The notes beneath the pieces were generated by a model. It was not told the DNA's origin, did no database searches, and saw nothing but the letters and a program-made list of their open reading frames with translations. A stretch of DNA of 37,363 bases from Caproiciproducens galactitolivorans (GTDB lineage Bacteria > Bacillota > Clostridia > Oscillospirales > Acutalibacteraceae): contig NZ_SRMQ01000015.1 of NCBI RefSeq assembly GCF_004768785.1, positions 1 to 37,363 of the forward strand. The letters are read 5' to 3'. This document shows positions 7,689 through 15,888 of the stretch, piece by piece. Within the stretch, counting starts at the first letter, position 1. The number at the start of each line of letters is the position of its first letter. The translations under genes were made by a program, and so were the position numbers.

Positions 7689-9056
7689 TTATTCGGCTTT
7701 TTCTGTTGAAACGTTATTTTTTTTATCCCAGTAATAAAAGACCGGCAAACCGGTTACAACAACTAGTGCTGCGCAGATTAAACCGGGGATGGGTGCCCAC
7801 AGGAAAGTGGAAACGATCAGCGTTCCAGTCATAAACATTGCGATGCTGGCCATCAGATAGCCGCAGGGCATTTTCCACAGCGGGTCATATCCTTTTTTGC
7901 GGCGCAAGACAAAGATAGTGCCGAATGTCATGAAGTTTTTCAGCAGCGCAATAAGGGTGAAGTAGCCGAGCAGGTCGGACAGGCTGGAAGCGAAGATCAG
8001 AACGATTGCAACTGCGCATTGAACCAGAATGGAAAAGTACGGGGTTTCCCACTTTGGATGAACCTTTGCAAAGGATTTAAAGAACAGGCCGTCCTTCGCC
8101 ATTGCGTACTCAATGCGGGGCTGGAACATAATGCAGCTTGACAAAGAGCCGATGATGACGATAATGGCCATGATTGCTGTGATTGTGCCGGCTGCATCGC
8201 CAATTAACGGGATCTGAGAGGCTGCCAGCGCTACCGGTGCGTCGCTTTCGGCAAGAGCTTTCAGCGGAAGCAACCCGGTGGCAACGGTGCTGAGCAGTAC
8301 ATAAAGCACGGTTACGGTAATAACGGAGATGATCAAAGCGCGCGGCATTGTCTTTTTCGGTTCCTTAATTTCGCCGGTCATGTAACAGACAGCGCCCATT
8401 CCATCGAAAGACCATGTAGTGGCGGAAATGCCGGCCAGCAGAGCCGTCATTCCAACCGGAGCGCCCGCAAGGGCCGGGGCGGAAATATAGTTGCCTTTGA
8501 TATAGAATAAGCCGATACCAATTAGAAGAGCGAAGGGGAGGATTTTAAACGCGGTGATAAAAGACTGGAATTTACCGCCGCCTTCCACGCTGCGCAAATG
8601 CACAAACATAAAGATCAGCACCAAACCGGTGGCGACAAATTTCGTCGTGAGGCCTGAAAAGTTTGTGAAGTAAGCAAGGTAATTTGCGATGGCAATCGCC
8701 ATAATGGAAATGGACGGAGGGTCGGTTGCCCAGAAGCTGATCCAGCCGCAGAGGAAGGCCAGCGGGCGGGAACCCGCTTCGCGGAAGTAAACGTATTGGC
8801 CGCCGTCTTCCGGATAGGCTGTGGCAAGCTCTGCGTAGCAAAGATTTGCCGGAACCTGCATTAGCCCGCCGATAACGAAAGCCAGAATGGTAAATGCTGC
8901 ACAACCTGCTGCCGCGGCAACTGTTTGAAGGGAAGAAAAGATGCCGGAGCCGATTGTGGTGCCTACGGACAGCGCAACGGCTGCGCTAAGACCAAGTTTA
9001 CGCTTCAGGTCCTGATTATCCGGGGCTGTATTGCCTGATTTTTCTTTTGTAGACAT
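7689..9056 (-). CDS. frlA: Fructoselysine/psicoselysine APC-family transporter
   Basis: FrlA is the cytoplasmic-membrane permease importing Amadori products. This 455-aa protein is of the APC amino acid superfamily, with about 12 membrane spans and the N-terminal helix signature SVGTTIGSGIF (residues 30-40). Long stretches match E. coli FrlA, such as AGSRPLAFLCGWISFWATD, the MALLAGIS/CYMTGEIK region, IVIIGSLSSCIM and TFLWAPIPGLICA. It stands alone, with a consensus promoter 136 bp upstream and a hairpin in its leader. It is physically separated from frlB and frlC, so transporter level can be set independently. Confidence 0.92.
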   Translation of the reverse strand: MSTKEKSGNTAPDNQDLKRKLGLSAAVALSVGTTIGSGIFSSLQTVAAAAGCAAFTILAFVIGGLMQVPANLCYAELATAYPEDGGQYVYFREAGSRPLAFLCGWISFWATDPPSISIMAIAIANYLAYFTNFSGLTTKFVATGLVLIFMFVHLRSVEGGGKFQSFITAFKILPFALLIGIGLFYIKGNYISAPALAGAPVGMTALLAGISATTWSFDGMGAVCYMTGEIKEPKKTMPRALIISVITVTVLYVLLSTVATGLLPLKALAESDAPVALAASQIPLIGDAAGTITAIMAIIVIIGSLSSCIMFQPRIEYAMAKDGLFFKSFAKVHPKWETPYFSILVQCAVAIVLIFASSLSDLLGYFTLIALLKNFMTFGTIFVLRRKKGYDPLWKMPCGYLMASIAMFMTGTLIVSTFLWAPIPGLICAALVVVTGLPVFYYWDKKNNVSTEKAE

Positions 9057-9078
9057 GGATTATTCCCCTTTCTTGATT

Positions 9079-9111
9079 GGCCGCAAAGCGGAACCGCTTC
9101 CGGCTGCGGCC
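9079..9111 (-). other. Strong hairpin in the frlA leader
   Basis: GGCCGCA (9079-9085) pairs with TGCGGCC (9105-9111), and AAGCGG/CCGCTT pairs inside. It ends 22 bp before the frlA start codon, with the ribosome site (AAGGGG) between. It could affect mRNA stability or translation. There is no T tract, so it is not an obvious terminator. Confidence 0.55.
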
Positions 9112-9191
9112 GTTTCTTGTTATTCCCGTTTTTTCGCAGAAACAACGCTAAAATACATAACACAACATATTTTCCATACCACTTCACAAAA

Positions 9192-9220
9192 AGAATAGCA
9201 TATACGATAAAAGTTGTCAA
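9192..9220 (-). promoter_or_regulatory. frlA promoter
   Basis: On the minus strand a perfect -35 TTGACA (9215-9220) and -10 TATTCT (9192-9197) are 17 bp apart. The 9057-9436 interval holds this promoter, the leader hairpin, AT-rich sequence and a TGGTATAAT site at 9331-9339, and no gene. Confidence 0.85.
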
Positions 9221-9436
9221 TTAAAAAAGGGAAAAAATATAAAATATCAATAAATTCGTCATGTTAAATGAAAGAAAACCGATAGAATTGTAATTATAAC
9301 TAAAGATCTATTAATGTTGAAATGGATTATATTATACCAATACTATGCAGAATATTCCTTATTTTTTCTAAAATCCATAATAAACATTCTGTTTTATCTT
9401 GATAATTTGGTAAAATTTATGAAACCCGTCCGAAAA

Positions 9437-9865
9437 TCACTCGCCAAGAATGCTGATACTGATCGTGCGCTTTGCCGGACCGTCGAACTCGCAGAAGTAT
9501 ACATCTTGGGCATCGCCTTTTACCATTTCACTATTCACAATTGGGAAAACGCAGTGATTCCCAGTAAGGTGTGCTTTTAAATGTCCGGTTGGATTGCCCG
9601 CAGTAGAACCGTAACTTCTCAGCATTCTGGCGTGGACGTAGGGATAATCCTCCGGCACGAGCCTTTTCAGGAAGGTGTCAATATCGCTCTCCAGACATTC
9701 CAGCGATTCGTTCACCGTAATTCCTGTTGTCGTGTGCTTGGTAATAACCGTGACGATTCCGTTTTTGATGCCGCTTTCGGCTACTGCTTTTTCTATCTCA
9801 TCGGTAATCCGGATCAGGTCGTTGTATTGTGTTGTCAGCAATGAAAAGCTTTTATAAATAACCAT
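9437..9865 (-). CDS. YjbQ/UPF0047 family protein
   Basis: YjbQ proteins are small trimeric enzymes described with weak thiamin-phosphate-synthase activity, and their true role is unsettled. This 142-aa protein has the hallmark segments GIVTVITKHTTTGITVNE and STAGNPTGHLKAHLTGNH with conserved His residues, and ends with RTISISILGE. It lies 34 bp after the amidohydrolase gene and is probably translated from the frlC-amidohydrolase transcript. Finding it inside a fructosamine operon suggests a job in repair or hydrolysis of a phosphosugar or amine adduct, which is inference only. Confidence 0.85.
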   Translation of the reverse strand: MVIYKSFSLLTTQYNDLIRITDEIEKAVAESGIKNGIVTVITKHTTTGITVNESLECLESDIDTFLKRLVPEDYPYVHARMLRSYGSTAGNPTGHLKAHLTGNHCVFPIVNSEMVKGDAQDVYFCEFDGPAKRTISISILGE

Positions 9866-9899
9866 CTTTCCATATCATTCCTTTCGCGGAGGATGAAGC

Positions 9900-10751
9900 T
9901 TAATCCAGTCCGCCTAAAAATTCAATCGCGTTTTCACCCTTGATCAGTTCCAGCGTACTTTCCCGGAAGTCAAGTTCCTGAATTGCCTGTGCCATCCGTA
10001 TCTGTTCAAAGCGCGGGTTGTTGCTCCCGAACATCACCTGATGACGCAGGCTGCGGTCGATCCATGTTACGGGAAGGTCCTGCGTGAGTACGCGGAAGTA
10101 AAATTCCTTTGCACAATCAAAATACAAAAAGCTGGTATCGGCGTATACATTTGGAAATTTGACCATCAGCATGGCGGTTTCCTGCACCCATGGCCAGCCG
10201 AAATGCGCAAGGCAGATCCGCAGCTTCGGATGGCGGTAAGCGAGTTCTTCAAATTCCATGGGCTTTGCGTATTTGCTCAGGGTGTCCGGTTCCCATGAAA
10301 GGCCGCTGTGGAACAGAATCGGCTTATTGTATTTTTCACAAATCTGATAGATTTGTTCCAGCCTCTCATCGCTTGGATAAAACCATTGCCTGGAAGGGTG
10401 AAGCTTCAAGCCTTTTAATCTCAGGTCGGCAAAAGCATGCTCCAGCTTCTCGCAGCAGTCGTCGGCTAGTGGGTCAACGCTTGCAAAGCCGATGAATTTA
10501 TCCGGCGCCATGTCGACAAGGCTGCGAATTTCCTCGTTGGTCACCACCGCGCGCCCTGCGGTGGTGGTGTAGTCCTCCGGCAGGAGGCAGAGCCTGTCCA
10601 GGCCGGCGCAGCGCATTTGGTTAAAAATGTGCTCTAAAGGGGCTGTGCCGTTGCGATGGATGTCCAATGCATTATGGCGGAATTCCGTTTGTTCTTCCTC
10701 GGTGTTAATCGGTTCAAAAAAAGCCGGATGTACATGAATATCGATAAACAT
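9900..10751 (-). CDS. Amidohydrolase-2 family metal-dependent hydrolase
   Basis: This 283-aa TIM-barrel hydrolase or decarboxylase of the PF04909 type starts with the metal motif FIDIHVHPAFF (HxH) and continues with GLKLHPSRQWFYPSD, PILFHSGLSWEPD, ICLAHFGWPWVQE and VMFGSNNPRF, which supply the expected later His and Asp-like positions. The last motif has Asn where Asp is usual (GSD to GSN), which may change metal binding. It lies between frlC and yjbQ on the same strand. Its substrate is unknown. From context it may act on an Amadori derivative or lactone. Confidence 0.8.
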   Translation of the reverse strand: MFIDIHVHPAFFEPINTEEEQTEFRHNALDIHRNGTAPLEHIFNQMRCAGLDRLCLLPEDYTTTAGRAVVTNEEIRSLVDMAPDKFIGFASVDPLADDCCEKLEHAFADLRLKGLKLHPSRQWFYPSDERLEQIYQICEKYNKPILFHSGLSWEPDTLSKYAKPMEFEELAYRHPKLRICLAHFGWPWVQETAMLMVKFPNVYADTSFLYFDCAKEFYFRVLTQDLPVTWIDRSLRHQVMFGSNNPRFEQIRMAQAIQELDFRESTLELIKGENAIEFLGGLD

Positions 10752-10782
10752 CCTTAAAATCCTTTCTCACGATAAATAGAAC

Positions 10783-10812
10783 GGGGGTATGCTTTCTGAT
10801 CTACATACCCCC
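10783..10812 (-). other. Intercistronic hairpin frlC-amidohydrolase
   Basis: GGGGGTATG (10783-10791) and CATACCCCC (10804-10812) form a perfect 9-bp stem in the 76-bp gap. No T tract follows it on the minus strand, so it probably tunes mRNA stability or partial read-through. Confidence 0.6.
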
Positions 10813-10827
10813 AAAAAATGTAGCTTG

Positions 10828-11646
10828 CTATTTTAATAAGTCCTTTATGTTGTTGATTGCGCGGCGGGCGTAGAAACGCGGTTCGTTGATATAAGAGGTT
10901 ACAAGTTCGATCGTCATGGTTCCCTGATAATTGATTTCCTTCAATTCTTCCATCATTTCCTTTAAAGGCATTTGCCCTTCGCCCGGCATGATGTGCGTGT
11001 CGCTTGCGCCGTCATTGTCAATGACATGCATGTGATACATCTTTTCGCCAAGCTTATCGAAATAAGCCATAATGCTTTCCTGCTGCACATAGGGCGGGAC
11101 AATATCGCACATGCCGACTAGAAATTCGGACGGAATCAGCCGGAATATTTCCGCAAGGTCGTTAGCGCTCTTGCATACGTTGGATTCATAGGGCGTCAAG
11201 GCTTCCACAACGAGCTTATGCTGGATTTTTTCCGCGTGTTCGGTTAATTCGCGCAGGGAGAGGATCAGCCGATCCCAAATTTCCTGTGTGGTCGCGTTGT
11301 ATCCCGCGTGCCCGCAGGAGATGAGGGTAAAGTTGGCGCCCATTTCCTTGGCCATATCCATGGAGAGCTTCAGGTATTCTATGGACTCGCGGCGCATGGC
11401 CTCCGTACCGATCATGTAGTTATATGGATAAGCGTTATGTTCCGGGGTATAGCCTATTACCGGTATTTCGTATTTGTCGATCAGCTCTTTGATCTGCCGG
11501 ATGCCGCCGGCCTTTAAATCTGGGGCAAAAGCGTGGGGACGGCCTCCCCAAAGCTCAATGTAATCGTAGCCGAACCGCTTCGCGTCTTTGAAAATATCTT
11601 CCATGGGATTGCGCTGATAACCGGATGTAAACATACCTATTTTCAT
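10828..11646 (-). CDS. frlC: Fructoselysine 3-epimerase
   Basis: FrlC interconverts fructoselysine and psicoselysine, widening substrate use. The 272-aa TIM-barrel protein of the AP-endonuclease-2/sugar isomerase family matches E. coli FrlC over its length: GMFTSGYQRNPME near the start, IELWGGRPHAFAPDLKAGGI, MRRESIEYLKLSMDMAKEMGA, LTPYESNVCKSAND, NDGASDTHIMPGEGQMPL and YINEPRFYARRA. The Glu in VEALTPYESN, the DIVPPY aspartate and the late Glu in IELVT are the expected metal ligands. It follows a terminator after frlB and has GGAGG before its ATG, so it is either fed by read-through or by a promoter I could not define. Confidence 0.92.
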   Translation of the reverse strand: MKIGMFTSGYQRNPMEDIFKDAKRFGYDYIELWGGRPHAFAPDLKAGGIRQIKELIDKYEIPVIGYTPEHNAYPYNYMIGTEAMRRESIEYLKLSMDMAKEMGANFTLISCGHAGYNATTQEIWDRLILSLRELTEHAEKIQHKLVVEALTPYESNVCKSANDLAEIFRLIPSEFLVGMCDIVPPYVQQESIMAYFDKLGEKMYHMHVIDNDGASDTHIMPGEGQMPLKEMMEELKEINYQGTMTIELVTSYINEPRFYARRAINNIKDLLK

Positions 11647-11700
11647 GAAATTTCCTCCGTTTCAAATTTAAATTTAGTAAATATGCTAAACTAGCCGCGT

Positions 11701-11743
11701 AAAAAAACCGTTTACAATGCGGGTACAGAGCAAACGGTTTTTT
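11701..11743 (-). terminator. Bidirectional terminator between frlB and frlC
   Basis: AACCGTTT pairs with AAACGGTT (11732-11739), flanked by seven A on one side and six T on the other. On the minus strand this ends the kinase-frlB unit and limits expression of frlC. Confidence 0.85.
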
Positions 11744-11770
11744 GTAAGCAAGCGTTACAGTTGCATTCGG

Positions 11771-12796
11771 TTAATATTGTACCAATCCGCCGTAGTAACG
11801 CCTGTCATCCGGGTTATGATCCTTGCTGATGGAGAGATAATAATAGAAGTACTCGAGAGGCACGAACAGCACCATCGGGGCGAGCATTGGGTGCAGGTCC
11901 ACGTTCAGATCCTTATAATCAAATACAATATAATCCTCGGTGAACTTTTTCACGAAATTAATCGTGCGCTCGGTTGTGTGTCGGGACTCGTCGGTGCCAA
12001 GCATGAATACGTACGGAACACCCTTTTCCACGATTTCTAGTGGGCCGTGGCGGAATTCGGCGCTGTTCAGCATGCAGCCGTGCGTCCATGTGAATTCCAT
12101 CATGGTGATGACGCCCTCTTTATAAGCGAGCGGCAGCATAGGGCCGGCGGCAACCGTATAAATGAAGGGCCATTTGCTTGCGCGGATACCGAGTTCCTTT
12201 GATTTTTCTTCCTGGGAAACGACGAGTTCTCCCAAAACTTTGGGCAGCTTCGGCATGTCTGTAAGGATTTTGCTGATTTCTTCATTTTCCTTGATTGCAT
12301 TGATGTATTTGCAGGCAATGTAATAGCTGACCAGCAGGTGAATTTCCCAAATGCATTCTGCGCCGTAGCCGAGGACGTATTCCGCTTCTTTGCTTAAAGG
12401 CGTGCCTTCCTGATCGCGGGTCACACCGAGCGTTAACGCACCGGCTTCACGCGCGCGCTTAATGCTGTTGTAGACTTCTTCAGTTTTGCCGTAATGACTT
12501 ATGCCGATGACCATGGAGTGCTCATCCAGCTTATTCGGGGTTTGATCAAGGAAATCCCAGCCGCTGTAAGATTTGCAGGGGATGTCGGAGTACTTTTCAA
12601 ACAGCATCTGAGCTGTCTGGCAGGCACAGAGGGGAGAGCCGCAGGCCACGAAGTAGACGCGGTCAATTTTGCGTTCAACCATCTTCGCTACGATTTTGTC
12701 GAGCTTCGGAAAGTCATTTGCCATCAGGTTTTCTACTTCTTTGACCATATTTGCGGTTACAAGGAAATCAACCTTGCTTTTGTCAATGTTAAGCAT
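11771..12796 (-). CDS. frlB: Fructoselysine-6-phosphate deglycase
   Basis: FrlB splits fructoselysine 6-phosphate to lysine and glucose 6-phosphate, which enters glycolysis. This 341-aa protein (E. coli 340 aa) has two SIS phosphosugar-binding domains. It shares with FrlB the start MLNIDKSKVDFLVT, RVYFVACGSPL, ISHYGKTEEV, ECIWEIHLL, YTVAAGPMLPLAYKEG, MEFTWTHGC, EFRHGPLEIVE, ESRHTTERTINFVK and the end KDHNPDDRRYYGGLVQY. The Glu-His pair in EFRHGP matches residues implicated in catalysis in this family. It follows the second PfkB kinase by 94 bp with a hairpin in the gap. It is the only deglycase in the window, so both kinases may feed it. Confidence 0.95.
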   Translation of the reverse strand: MLNIDKSKVDFLVTANMVKEVENLMANDFPKLDKIVAKMVERKIDRVYFVACGSPLCACQTAQMLFEKYSDIPCKSYSGWDFLDQTPNKLDEHSMVIGISHYGKTEEVYNSIKRAREAGALTLGVTRDQEGTPLSKEAEYVLGYGAECIWEIHLLVSYYIACKYINAIKENEEISKILTDMPKLPKVLGELVVSQEEKSKELGIRASKWPFIYTVAAGPMLPLAYKEGVITMMEFTWTHGCMLNSAEFRHGPLEIVEKGVPYVFMLGTDESRHTTERTINFVKKFTEDYIVFDYKDLNVDLHPMLAPMVLFVPLEYFYYYLSISKDHNPDDRRYYGGLVQY

Positions 12797-12823
12797 ACAA
12801 TCAATCCTTATCTGTTCGTATTT

Positions 12824-12838
12824 CGTGCCGGAGGCACG
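12824..12838 (-). other. Intercistronic hairpin before frlB
   Basis: CGTGCC-GGA-GGCACG forms a perfect 6-bp stem with a 3-nt loop in the kinase-frlB gap. It lacks a T tract. It may protect or separate the frlB part of the mRNA. Confidence 0.6.
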
Positions 12839-12890
12839 TTAAGTGTAAAGTGGTGGAAAATATATTTGAAATGGACAAGTATGGAAATGG

Positions 12891-13685
12891 TTATTTATTC
12901 TGAACCCAGGGTTCAAAAACGCTGACAACTTCGGAGGCGATTTTCGCACCTTTTTCCAGCGCCTTTTCGATCGGCATATTTGTCAGGATACCGTAAAGGA
13001 ACCCTGCAATAAAGCTGTCGCCCGCGCCAACCGTGTTGACGGTTTTCGCGGGAAAGATGCCGAATTCATAGAACCTTTTGCCATCCCATGCAAGGCTTCC
13101 TTTTTCTCCGAAGGTGGAAACCGCGATTTTCATTCCGTGGTTCACTTTATCCTTCAAAAAGTTTTCGATAAATTCATCCCGCTGCTTGTAGGAATAGAAA
13201 CCGTAATCGACATAGGGAAGGGTCGTTTCAACCAGCTCATGATCCAGTCTGTCTGCATAGTCAAAGCTGATTTTTGCGCCGCGTTTTTTGATTTCCGGCA
13301 GAACTTTTTCCGCCTTGCCCCAAAGGGCGGTATGCACAAGATCGTGGCTGGCGGCAAAACGGATATCTTCCTCATCGAAAACAATGTTTTCTAAAACGCC
13401 TTCGCAATATTCCCCATGAACGCGGTCCAAACCATTCATATCCATATAGGTAATTGCTGTCGGGCCCCTTCCAACCTTTAGATGGCTGATGTCGAGCCCT
13501 TCGGAATTCAGACAACTCAGCATCCATCTTCCGTTTTCATCGTCGCCAGTAGTGCTGATAATGGAAGTTGGGATGCCCAGCTTCTGCAGGTTTACGCCGG
13601 TGTCAACCGCATTGCCCGTAGGATACTTTTTCCCTAAACGGGGGTATACGTCGATACAATTGTCACCGATTGCAGCGACCTTCAT
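12891..13685 (-). CDS. FrlD-like PfkB sugar kinase (second copy)
   Basis: This 264-aa PfkB kinase resembles FrlD (AAIGDNCIDVYPRLGKKYP, then GNAVDTGVNL, DRVHGEYCEGV, HDLVHTALWGKAE) but has a different C-terminus ending VFEPWVQNK. The active-site GAGD is at residues 220-223, with the catalytic Asp at 223. ATG 13685 is preferred over an in-frame GTG at 13691, because GGAGG is 7 bases before the ATG and only 1 before the GTG. It has its own promoter and leads into frlB. GGNPVN of FrlD is TGNAVD here, suggesting a related substrate such as psicoselysine or another fructosamine. This is a true paralogue in the locus rather than a fragment. Confidence 0.85.
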   Translation of the reverse strand: MKVAAIGDNCIDVYPRLGKKYPTGNAVDTGVNLQKLGIPTSIISTTGDDENGRWMLSCLNSEGLDISHLKVGRGPTAITYMDMNGLDRVHGEYCEGVLENIVFDEEDIRFAASHDLVHTALWGKAEKVLPEIKKRGAKISFDYADRLDHELVETTLPYVDYGFYSYKQRDEFIENFLKDKVNHGMKIAVSTFGEKGSLAWDGKRFYEFGIFPAKTVNTVGAGDSFIAGFLYGILTNMPIEKALEKGAKIASEVVSVFEPWVQNK

Positions 13686-13716
13686 TTTCACGCCTCCTTT
13701 TTAAAATATTAGATAT

Positions 13717-13742
13717 GTAATTGATTTTTTTAAACCAATTAC
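13717..13742. promoter_or_regulatory. Operator-like inverted repeat before the kinase-frlB unit
   Basis: GTAATTG (13717-13723) and CAATTAC (13736-13742) are perfect 7-bp inverted arms around 12 bp. The repeat lies just downstream of the -10 box, where a bound repressor would block elongation. Confidence 0.55.
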
Positions 13743-13751
13743 TCTAAATTA

Positions 13752-13780
13752 AGTATAACGCGAAGATTTTAATTCGTCAA
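13752..13780 (-). promoter_or_regulatory. Promoter of the kinase-frlB unit
   Basis: On the minus strand -35 TTGACG (13775-13780) and -10 TATACT (13752-13757) are separated by 17 bp. A further TGGTATAAT sits upstream at 13858-13866. Confidence 0.85.
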
Positions 13781-13885
13781 CGAGTTAAAATATCTAAATG
13801 ATACGACACGTATTTATTTATTTTATACAATTCATAGTTTATATAAGCAAGATATAAATTATACCACTTTAATGCATAAAAAAAT

Positions 13886-14689
13886 TTAAGTGTAATTTGA
13901 GTTGGAGAGAAGAAATTTTTCTACAATTTCCGCAACAGCGTCATGGTTATTATCCTTCAAAGTAATATAATCCGCGGCTGCCTTAACATCCGGCAGGGCA
14001 TTTTGTACCGCTATGCCGATCCCGGCGTGGGTCAGCATGTCGATGTCGTTGTCGTAATTTCCCACGGCAATCGTTTGGCTTATCGGGATGGCAAGAAAGT
14101 CGGCAAGGACCTTTATCCCGTTCCACTTGTTGATGCCTTTTTTCATAATATCGAGGCAGCCGGGTTCGGAAGCAACATACTCCAAATCCAAATCCGAGTT
14201 ATCCAGAAACGCGCGGACTTTTTCGCCGTCATCGGTTACAGTAAACCCTTCTACATTTTCGCATTGCACGTCTTCGGGGGAATGGTAAAAATCCGGTTCC
14301 AGGCCCAGTTCCTCCGCATACTTTCGGGTTCGCGGCGTCATCTTATTGATGCCCCAGTACATTCCGCTGAAAATGTGGAGTTGACAATCTTTTTGCAGGC
14401 AGTAGGAAATCAAAGCCCGCGCATCTTCCTTGCCTGTGAAATCATTTTTCAGCACGCGCCCATCCGCAGCGGAGGTGATTTTCCCGCCGTTGTTCAGTAT
14501 GAAATAGTCGGCGTAACAGGCGTCCTTGCCCAAAGGCACCATATCAATATCCCGCCGGCCGGTGACAAAACAAAGGATATGCCCTTGCTGTCGGGCGGAA
14601 ATCAGCGCTTGTTTGGAAAGAGCACCCAGTTTGCCGCTGTCGTTCACAGCGGTACCATCAAGATCCAGAGCCAATATTTTTTGGTTCAT
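13886..14689 (-). CDS. HAD-IIB (Cof-type) sugar-phosphate phosphatase
   Basis: The 267-aa protein has HAD motif I DLDGTAVND (nucleophile Asp9 and acid Asp11), motif II TGRR (FVTGRRDID), a cap domain, a lysine near KWNGIKVLADFL for motif III, and motif IV GNYDNDIDML. This is the usual layout of Cof-type phosphatases, which hydrolyse small phosphosugars or pyridoxal phosphate. Motif IV has GNYDND where GDxxND is typical, with Asn for the first Asp. It starts 14 bp after the BtpA-like gene stop, so the two form an operon. In context it may remove phosphate from a dead-end sugar phosphate. Confidence 0.85.
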   Translation of the reverse strand: MNQKILALDLDGTAVNDSGKLGALSKQALISARQQGHILCFVTGRRDIDMVPLGKDACYADYFILNNGGKITSAADGRVLKNDFTGKEDARALISYCLQKDCQLHIFSGMYWGINKMTPRTRKYAEELGLEPDFYHSPEDVQCENVEGFTVTDDGEKVRAFLDNSDLDLEYVASEPGCLDIMKKGINKWNGIKVLADFLAIPISQTIAVGNYDNDIDMLTHAGIGIAVQNALPDVKAAADYITLKDNNHDAVAEIVEKFLLSNSNYT

Positions 14690-14703
14690 ATTTCACCCGC
14701 AGC

Positions 14704-15516
14704 TTACAGCTCTTTACGGTATTCTTTTACGACCTTCATAAAGGCTTTAACCCGGTCACAATCGACGGTGCTGTAGAAATCGCCGTTTTTCTTAAAGGTT
14801 GTGCCCACAACGGCAGCGTCCGCATACCTCAGTTTTTCTTTAATTGTATCAATGCGGCACCCGGTATTGCAGATTACGGCAACATCCGGCGCGGCTTTTT
14901 TCACGCTGCTCATCAGTTCTTCATTTACCTCCTGCCCGGCTGCGGAAGCGGAAATGCAGAGCCCGTCCGGCGACGCCTTGAACACAACCGATTTCGCAAT
15001 CTCCGCCAGCGGGCGGGTATCCAGGTTATGGTCGGATTCCGGGTTGATGAAATACAGCATCTTCAGGTCGTCCAGATGCAAAGCAGCTTTGCGGCGGAGC
15101 AAATAGGCGAAGTCATTGTCATAGAACCCGCCGTCGCCAACGTAAGTGCCGCAGAAAGTGCCGCGGATAAATTTTGCGTCCACCGCCGCGGCCAGCTCAA
15201 GGCTGGCAAGCCCGTCGGAAATGCAGTCCGCACCGTATGGCACGCGGATTTCGCTCATCAGTTCGCCGATGACGCGGGCCATGGCCGCAGGCGTAACAAA
15301 ATCCATTTTCCGCTGATAAGGGAGGCTGAATTCATTGCTGAAAATAATTCCATCCACACCGCCGTCCTGCAATGCCTTCAGGTCTGCGCGCGCCTGATCG
15401 ACAACTGCTTTCATACTGTCACCATAGCGAAATTTCGGGTCGCCCGGCAATGCTTTCAGATGAAGCATTGCAAAGATCGGTTTTTTTACACCAAACATTT
15501 TTTCTGTCCAAAGCAT
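14704..15516 (-). CDS. BtpA/SgcQ-family TIM-barrel protein
   Basis: This 270-aa protein carries the BtpA family features PIFAMLHLKALPGDP near the start, GGVDGIIFSNEFSLPY, VPYGADCISDGLASLELAAAV, DAKFIRGTFCGTYVGDGG and late VVGTTFKKNGDFYSTVD. BtpA is a thylakoid protein in cyanobacteria, but homologues such as SgcQ lie in sugar operons of heterotrophs and have no settled reaction. It leads a two-gene leftward unit with the HAD phosphatase, has GGAGG before its ATG, and is driven by a consensus promoter. It is divergent from the YtcJ-like gene. Confidence 0.85.
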   Translation of the reverse strand: MLWTEKMFGVKKPIFAMLHLKALPGDPKFRYGDSMKAVVDQARADLKALQDGGVDGIIFSNEFSLPYQRKMDFVTPAAMARVIGELMSEIRVPYGADCISDGLASLELAAAVDAKFIRGTFCGTYVGDGGFYDNDFAYLLRRKAALHLDDLKMLYFINPESDHNLDTRPLAEIAKSVVFKASPDGLCISASAAGQEVNEELMSSVKKAAPDVAVICNTGCRIDTIKEKLRYADAAVVGTTFKKNGDFYSTVDCDRVKAFMKVVKEYRKEL

Positions 15517-15613
15517 AATACATCCTCCAAATTCTATGTTTTTTGTTTAAAAGTTCGGTAAATTTGGCTTTAAGCAGATAAGTTAATAACAATTACATAC
15601 CATTTGCAAAATC

Positions 15614-15642
15614 ATAATAGCATTCCATTTTCGGAATGTCAA
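15614..15642 (-). promoter_or_regulatory. Promoter of btpA-like/HAD unit
   Basis: On the minus strand TTGACA (15637-15642) and TATTAT (15614-15619) are 17 bp apart. The spacer carries a perfect inverted repeat CATTCC/GGAATG (15621-15638). An ACATACCA site is just downstream of the -10. Confidence 0.88.
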
Positions 15643-15859
15643 TAAGATTTCGGATGGTTTTTGCCGCGATTTTTGTAGAATTTTCACCGGAGTTATAAGC
15701 ACAGAAGTAGATTTATCATACCAAACAACGGATTATTCCGGACTTTATTCTATTTTTTTAAATGGTCTGAAATACAATCGGGAATGATAATATACTGTAA
15801 ATTTTTATTGCGCACAACGAAATAGTTCTACAAATTGATAAAAACTTTTAAGATTTGTA

Positions 15860-15888
15860 TTGCAAAATTTAGGGATATATGCTATCTT
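15860..15888 (+). promoter_or_regulatory. Promoter of the YtcJ-like gene
   Basis: TTGCAA (15860-15865) and TATCTT (15883-15888) are 17 bp apart. TGGTATGA (15900-15907) lies at about +6, a fitting place for repression. Confidence 0.7.

Noticed and set aside
13943-14776. 277-codon plus-strand frame over the HAD gene
   Set aside because: It is antisense to a HAD phosphatase with all motifs, and has no ribosome site or domain.
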